From the NCBI RefSeq assembly GCF_036250065.1, contig NZ_CP109199.1:2728001-2792000 (forward strand): a DNA stretch of 64,000 nt. Reading direction: 5' to 3'. Positions 61,199 to 64,000 of this stretch are shown here, one piece after another. The first letter of the stretch is position 1; every line of letters starts with the position of its first letter. The position numbers were made by a program, and so were the translations under genes. Below the pieces are notes generated by a model. That model was not told the origin of the DNA. It ran no database searches and saw only the letters and a program-made list of their open reading frames with translations. Source of the DNA: Micromonospora sp. NBC_01699 (GTDB lineage Bacteria; Actinomycetota; Actinomycetes; Mycobacteriales; Micromonosporaceae).

Positions 61199-61680
61199 CG
61201 GGCGACTATATGGGCGCGGATCGGCGGAGCGGACCGGGGCCGGCGTGGGTACGTGCGGCGATCCCCGCAGTAGGTGATCTCGGATCTCCTGAGCGGGAAG
61301 TAGAAGTTCCTAGCGCAGCTCCGCGATCCTGGCCCGGATGTTGGCCGGGGACACGGGATGGCCCGGCCCCTTACTGAGGGCTCGTAGAACGCCGCGAGGG
61401 TGCTCGTTGGCACGGGGGCGTCCAGCCAGCTCAGGTTGAGGCACGTGTGGAGGGCTGATTCGACGTGGACAACCCGGTGTGGGCGGGCCGCGCGACGTGC
61501 TGGCCGGAACTTAGGTCACTGATCGCGAAGAAAATCCACTTCGTCCAAAATCTGCCTATCTGAACCTACAACCCCTCTCATCTGATTAATCGGTCGGATA
61601 CGCTACGAATCACCTGATCGGTGACCGAGTGTCACTCGTGCATTACTTTGGGTGTATCTGGGCGGCTCTCTGGAGGGGTC
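61199..61680. other. Intergenic region with a possible short gene remnant
   Basis: About 480 bases hold no full gene. On the minus strand, 61310-61444 reads VPQPELAGRPRANEHPRG and later GHPVSPANIRARIAELR before a stop. It has reasonable codon use but no ribosome site and may be a decayed fragment or a 44-residue gene. The last 70 bases contain the promoter and TGGAGGGG ribosome site of the collagen-like gene. Confidence 0.35.
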
Positions 61681-64000
61681 ATGAGCAACAACCGGCGGCT
61701 ACGGCGAGGGTCGAAGCACGGCCGTGCCGCGTCCGGGCTGAGCTCCGTCCTGCTGGCAGTCGGGATGACGGGTGGACCCGCGGCCGCAGCGCAACCGGTG
61801 GAAGCGAAACCGCCCGCCCAGGGCGCGCACATCGGTACGCCCGGCCCGTTCGGCCAGTACGGCGGCTGGCCGTTGTCCTGGTCGCCTCTCCGCAACGACG
61901 GCGGTGGACCTGACGATTCGGGCGACCACCACCCAGGGAGGACACCGGACTACGGCCCGCAGGGCTGGCAGGGCCCGTGGGGCTCGAAGGGTTCTAAAGG
62001 TCCTCAGGGCCCCCAGGGCGACGTGGGCGCTCAAGGCCCCCAGGGAATCCAGGGTGCCCAAGGCGTTCAGGGAGTTCAAGGCACCCAAGGCCCGCAGGGT
62101 TCACAAGGTGTTCAGGGTTTCCAGGGTGATGTGGGTGCTCAAGGCTCCCAGGGCGTTCAAGGTGCTCAGGGTGTTCAGGGTCCTCAGGGAGTCCAGGGTG
62201 TCCAGGGAGTTCAAGGCGCTCAGGGCGACACGGGCGCTCAAGGCTCGCAGGGTGTTCAGGGCTCCCAAGGCGCTCAGGGTTTCCAGGGTGATGTGGGTGC
62301 TCAGGGCCCCCAAGGCATTCAGGGCTCCCAGGGCGATGTGGGTGCTCAGGGTCCTCAGGGTGTTCAGGGTCCTCAGGGAGTCCAGGGTGTCCAGGGAGTT
62401 CAAGGCGCTCAGGGCGACACGGGCGCTCAAGGCTCGCAGGGTGTTCAGGGCTCCCAAGGCGTTCAGGGATTCCAGGGTGATGTGGGTGCCCAAGGCCCCC
62501 AGGGTGTCCAGGGTGTTCAGGGCTCCCAGGGCGATGTCGGTGCTCAGGGTCCTCAGGGAGTCCAGGGTGTCCAAGGAGTTCAAGGCGCTCAGGGCGCTCA
62601 AGGCCCCCAGGGGGTTCAGGGCGCTCAAGGGTTCCAGGGTGAGCAGGGCGACGTAGGCGTCCAAGGCCCCCAGGGCACGCAAGGCGTCCAAGGCGACGTG
62701 GGTCCCCAGGGTGTTCAAGGTGCTCAAGGCTCACAGGGTGCTCAAGGCTTCCAGGGTGTTCAAGGCTTCCAGGGCGACGTGGGTCCTCAGGGCCCCCAGG
62801 GTGTCCAAGGTGCTCAGGGCGATACGGGCGCTCAAGGCTCACAGGGTGCTCAAGGCCCACAGGGTGTTCAGGGCTTCCAGGGCGATGTGGGTGCTCAAGG
62901 TCCCCAGGGTGTCCAAGGTGCTCAGGGCGATACGGGCGCTCAAGGCTCACAGGGTGCTCAAGGCCCACAGGGTGTTCAGGGCTTCCAGGGCGATGTGGGT
63001 GCTCAAGGTCCCCAGGGTGTTCAAGGTGTTCAGGGCACTCAGGGAATGCAGGGTGCCCAGGGGATTCAAGGTGCTCAGGGCGACGCGGGCGCTCAAGGCT
63101 CACAGGGCGCTCAAGGCTCACAGGGCGCTCAAGGCTCACAGGGCGCTCAAGGCTCACAGGGCGCTCAAGGCTCACAGGGCGCTCAAGGCTCACAGGGCGC
63201 TCAAGGCTCACAGGGCGCTCAAGGCTCACAGGGCGCTCAAGGCTCACAGGGCGCTCAAGGCTTCCAGGGCGACGTGGGTCCTCAGGGCCCCCAGGGTGTC
63301 CAAGGTGCTCAGGGCGATACGGGCGCTCAAGGCTCACAGGGTGCTCAAGGCTCACAGGGTGCTCAAGGCTCACAGGGTGCTCAAGGCCCACAGGGTGTTC
63401 AGGGCTTCCAGGGCGATGTGGGTGCTCAAGGTCCCCAGGGTGTTCAAGGTGTTCAGGGCACTCAGGGAATGCAGGGTGCCCAGGGGATTCAAGGTGCTCA
63501 AGGCGACATGGGCGCTCAAGGTGCTCAAGGCTTCCAGGGCGCTCAAGGCTTCCAGGGCGTCCAAGGTGTTCAAGGCTCACAAGGCGCTCAAGGCTTCCAG
63601 GGTGCTCAGGGTGACGTAGGTGCCCAAGGGGTTCAGGGTGCTCAAGGTTTCCAGGGCGCCCAGGGCGACACGGGTGCGCAAGGCACCCAGGGTGTCCAAG
63701 GCGCCCAGGGTGCGATGGGTTTGCAGGGCGTACAGGGACCGCAGGGGGACACGGGCGCGCAGGGATTGGCGGGCAATGGGATCGAGGCCGCGTACATTCA
63801 GGGTCCGCTGACCGTGATCGCGGACACCCCCGTCAATTTCGGGTGCCAGGCCGGAGACCTTGCTGTCGGAACCGGATATCAGCTCGCGAATGCGGGCGTC
63901 AACCCGGTGCTGATCCAGCCGCTCTCGGCCAGTGGCTACCAGTTCACCTTCACCGGTGGAGGTGCCGACATCTGGGTGTCCTGCATCTCACTCACCACGC
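61681..64000 (+). CDS. Secreted collagen-like Gly-X-Gln repeat protein, 3' end outside the window
   Basis: At least 773 codons. The ATG has TGGAGGGG upstream. A basic, then hydrophobic signal region (SGLSSVLLAVGMTGG) leads to cleavage near AAAAQPVEA. From about 61954 to 63780 the protein is nearly pure Gly-X-Y, some 200 triplets. Gln sits in most Y positions (GAQGSQGVQGFQG) and GDVG or GDTG marks appear at intervals. A globular C-terminal domain begins near 63790 (YIQGPLTVIADTPVNFGC) and continues past the window. The repeat should form a collagen triple helix lacking Pro, on the surface or outside the cell. Confidence 0.88.
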   Translation, partial: MSNNRRLRRGSKHGRAASGLSSVLLAVGMTGGPAAAAQPVEAKPPAQGAHIGTPGPFGQYGGWPLSWSPLRNDGGGPDDSGDHHPGRTPDYGPQGWQGPWGSKGSKGPQGPQGDVGAQGPQGIQGAQGVQGVQGTQGPQGSQGVQGFQGDVGAQGSQGVQGAQGVQGPQGVQGVQGVQGAQGDTGAQGSQGVQGSQGAQGFQGDVGAQGPQGIQGSQGDVGAQGPQGVQGPQGVQGVQGVQGAQGDTGAQGSQGVQGSQGVQGFQGDVGAQGPQGVQGVQGSQGDVGAQGPQGVQGVQGVQGAQGAQGPQGVQGAQGFQGEQGDVGVQGPQGTQGVQGDVGPQGVQGAQGSQGAQGFQGVQGFQGDVGPQGPQGVQGAQGDTGAQGSQGAQGPQGVQGFQGDVGAQGPQGVQGAQGDTGAQGSQGAQGPQGVQGFQGDVGAQGPQGVQGVQGTQGMQGAQGIQGAQGDAGAQGSQGAQGSQGAQGSQGAQGSQGAQGSQGAQGSQGAQGSQGAQGSQGAQGSQGAQGFQGDVGPQGPQGVQGAQGDTGAQGSQGAQGSQGAQGSQGAQGPQGVQGFQGDVGAQGPQGVQGVQGTQGMQGAQGIQGAQGDMGAQGAQGFQGAQGFQGVQGVQGSQGAQGFQGAQGDVGAQGVQGAQGFQGAQGDTGAQGTQGVQGAQGAMGLQGVQGPQGDTGAQGLAGNGIEAAYIQGPLTVIADTPVNFGCQAGDLAVGTGYQLANAGVNPVLIQPLSASGYQFTFTGGGADIWVSCISLTT
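63088..63249 (+). repeat. Nine perfect 18-base tandem repeats inside the collagen gene
   Basis: The unit GGCGCTCAAGGCTCACAG, coding Gly-Ala-Gln-Gly-Ser-Gln, is repeated nine times without a change. Longer blocks around it (for example 62760-63000 and 63250-63480) are also near-copies. Such identity implies recent slippage or recombination, so the length probably varies between strains. Confidence 0.9.

Noticed and set aside
63088-63249. A CRISPR-like array
   Set aside because: The repeats are contiguous, without spacers, a multiple of three and in frame with a coding sequence.
61994-63580. A 528-codon open frame on the minus strand (Leu-Glu-His-Pro repeats)
   Set aside because: It is the antisense image of the Gly-X-Gln repeats. 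The repeat keeps several frames open; only the plus-strand frame has a ribosome site, signal peptide and sensible C-terminal domain.
61772-63619. Plus-strand frames reading ALKAH/RVFRA repeats
   Set aside because: These are the +1 shift of the collagen frame. They break at 62656 and have no proper start, while the collagen frame stays open from 61681 to the window end.

Overview
The window is high-GC actinobacterial DNA. GTG starts, four-base stop/start overlaps, WhiJ-type XRE regulators with DUF5753 and DUF397 partners, SARP and AfsR regulators, and a RamB-controlled glyoxylate bypass all point to a filamentous member of the Micromonosporaceae (Micromonospora and relatives). That placement is inferred from gene content, not from a marker gene. 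I found no rRNA, tRNA, CRISPR array, transposase or integrase.

Region by region. 1-6.4 kb is an accessory zone. It holds the end of a membrane protein, a leftward chain of about ten very small coupled genes (716-3245), and a divergent XRE/DUF397 module whose DUF397 gene, regulator tail and 3' hairpin have been duplicated and partly decayed. 6.7-13.4 kb holds an SCO6745-like gene, malate synthase and isocitrate lyase (aceB, aceA) with a divergent ramB and RamB-box-like sequences between them, and a CorA transporter. 13.7-16.2 kb is a secreted GH20 hexosaminidase. 16.4-24.3 kb is a leftward MMPL exporter / ABC ATPase / ABC permease / histidine kinase / response regulator series with a divergent MarR gene. 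24.5-27.9 kb holds a YbjN-like/TPR protein, a small membrane protein and a secreted beta-helix protein.

28.1-41.8 kb looks like one dedicated surface-glycan or glycolipid locus. It has four GT2 glycosyltransferases with membrane tails, a UbiA-type prenyl-phosphate transferase, an NAD-dependent epimerase, a class III aminotransferase, a polysaccharide deacetylase, a small SARP regulator, a methyltransferase, a flippase-like membrane protein, a VanJ/StaP-like membrane phosphatase and a GT87 mannosyltransferase. Three promoters in this locus carry direct hexamer repeats at exactly 11-bp spacing, in a fixed phase to a TA(C/G)CGT -10 box. That is the architecture expected for SARP activation, so the locus is probably one regulon of its own SARP. 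I consider this the most interesting system here.

41.9-61.2 kb is mixed: a small secreted protein, a DHA2 MFS exporter, a divergent HxlR/thioesterase pair, a large secreted multi-domain protein, a MocR-like regulator whose aminotransferase domain has lost its PLP lysine, a giant AfsR-type regulator, a sugar-acid dehydratase/dehydrogenase pair, a Tat-exported amidase with a small coupled partner, a gamma-carbonic anhydrase and a methyltransferase. 61.7-64.0 kb is the start of a long secreted collagen-like Gly-X-Gln protein that runs off the window.
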